From Psoroptes ovis (Eukaryota > Arthropoda > Arachnida > Sarcoptiformes > Psoroptidae), in NCBI GenBank assembly GCA_002943765.1, contig PQWQ01000009.1:1426001-1490000 (forward strand): 64,000 bases of DNA, read 5' to 3'. The translations under genes and the position numbers were made by a program. Shown piece by piece: positions 63,155-64,000 of this stretch. The notes beneath the pieces were generated by a model. The model did no database searches. It was not told where the DNA came from and was given only the letters and a program-made list of their open reading frames with translations. How positions within the stretch are numbered: position 1 is the first letter of the stretch; every line of letters starts with the position of its first letter.

Positions 63155-63865
63155 CAGTCATACCTCACTTTACGCTACCCTAATATGCGCTGTTTCGACA
63201 TAACGCGGGTTTTTGAAACAAATTGAAATTGACGATATTGATAGGCAAGACATCGTTGAGCTTATTGAGGATAAGGAGACGAATACAGCAATGAAGATCT
63301 GGGAGAATCGGCTCGTCAAAATGAAGAGGAAGATACCGATTCTGATGACGATCAACCAACCGAAATTGACACAAATTTTTTGCAAAAAACTGTTGATCTC
63401 ATTAAAGATTTCGCTGATCAAATCATGATCAACGATCCTGATTATGATAGGAGTTCCAGAGTAAGACGAACATTGCTGGACAGGATAGCAGTTGATCGTC
63501 ATATGCTTAATGAGAAAAAAATGTTAAAACAAACAAAAATATATGATTTTTTCACGAAAAAATGAAATGAAAATTTAAAAATGATCTAATTAATATGAAA
63601 TTTATAAAATTGATACTTTATAAATTCATATTTGATATGAAATAATGAATTCATAATGAATTATGCGTAAGAATCATTTTTGAGACTAAAAAATTCACAT
63701 CAAATTGGGATTATATGAGATAAAATTAGATGAAAATTTTTTCTTTTTCGCTTGCATTGTACCGGCTTACTTATTTTGTGTGCTAAATTCGTATCGTTTA
63801 ACGCTGTTTCGTTTAGCACTGAGATTTTTAGTAACGTATCCCCCGCGTTAAGCGAGGTATGACTG
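63155..63865 (+). mobile_element. Tigger/pogo DNA transposon, internally deleted
   Basis: The 711-bp element has terminal repeats CAGTCATACCTCACTTTACG and, at the other end, CGCGTTAAGCGAGGTATGACTG, flanked by TA at 63153-63154 and 63866-63867. It keeps only the C-terminal part of the transposase. The DNA-binding and DDE domains are missing. Confidence 0.85.
63225..63565 (+). pseudogene. C-terminal fragment of a pogo/Tigger transposase
   Basis: An acidic segment IDDIDRQDIVELIEDKE is followed, after one frame change near 63275, by DEYSNEDLGES, NDPDYDRSSRVRRTLLD and MLKQTKIYDFFTKK with a stop at 63563-63565. This is the usual tail of Tigger-type transposases. The end QTKIYDFF fits the PCNA-interacting box Q-x-x-(I/L/M)-x-x-F-F. 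It cannot make a working transposase because the catalytic region is deleted. Confidence 0.75.
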
Positions 63866-64000
63866 TAATTGTAAATTCACTCAATGTCTAAGGGAATTCA
63901 TCATTTTAAAATTTTTCAAAATCATTTCAAGACATCACTGAATCATTGAATTCTAAACATCTTGAAATGATTTTTTTTATTATTATTATAAGAAAATCAT

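Noticed and set aside
1..64000. tRNA or rRNA genes
   Set aside because: I looked for GGTTCGA-type T-loops with paired arms and for rRNA core words and saw none that fold. A covariance-model scan would be decisive.

Overview
The window is eukaryotic nuclear DNA with very high AT content. Its genes are split by many introns, some only 65-110 bp and one near 19 kb. The two recognisable genes are animal genes. The mix of very short introns, homopolymer runs, Asn/Ser/His-rich low-complexity insertions and a ROR gene that keeps an Ig domain suggests an arthropod, perhaps an acariform (astigmatan) mite. This identification is an inference made without a database search.

Layout. (1) 1438-8632, plus strand: the last 12 exons (805 codons) of an SLC4-family transporter closest to SLC4A11; its 5' exons lie left of the window. 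(2) 10.9-30.4 kb: a block with no intact gene, built as a giant nested imperfect palindrome centred near 22.15 kb. It holds 43-44 bp minisatellites, decayed copies of an unrecognised gene family with an F-box-like segment, short exon-like cassettes of fixed length (30, 42 and 43 bp) with good splice signals, and two very GC-rich palindromic elements flanked by 14-bp repeats that match the consensus 5' splice site. (3) 31134-53599, minus strand: a ROR receptor tyrosine kinase (Ig, Frizzled CRD, kringle, TM, kinase). A second possible first exon with its own signal peptide at 33970-34154 would give an Ig-less isoform. (4) The 19-kb ROR intron and the upstream DNA carry about 80-bp mariner-type MITEs, a foldback element and a Tigger/pogo relic.

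The two genes converge, and the palindromic block lies between their 3' ends. It is the most unusual part of the window: a nested inverted repeat dense in splice-donor-like sequence, which could produce long hairpin RNA if transcribed. All exon boundaries below were read by hand from splice signals, reading phase and family resemblance. None was tested against transcripts.
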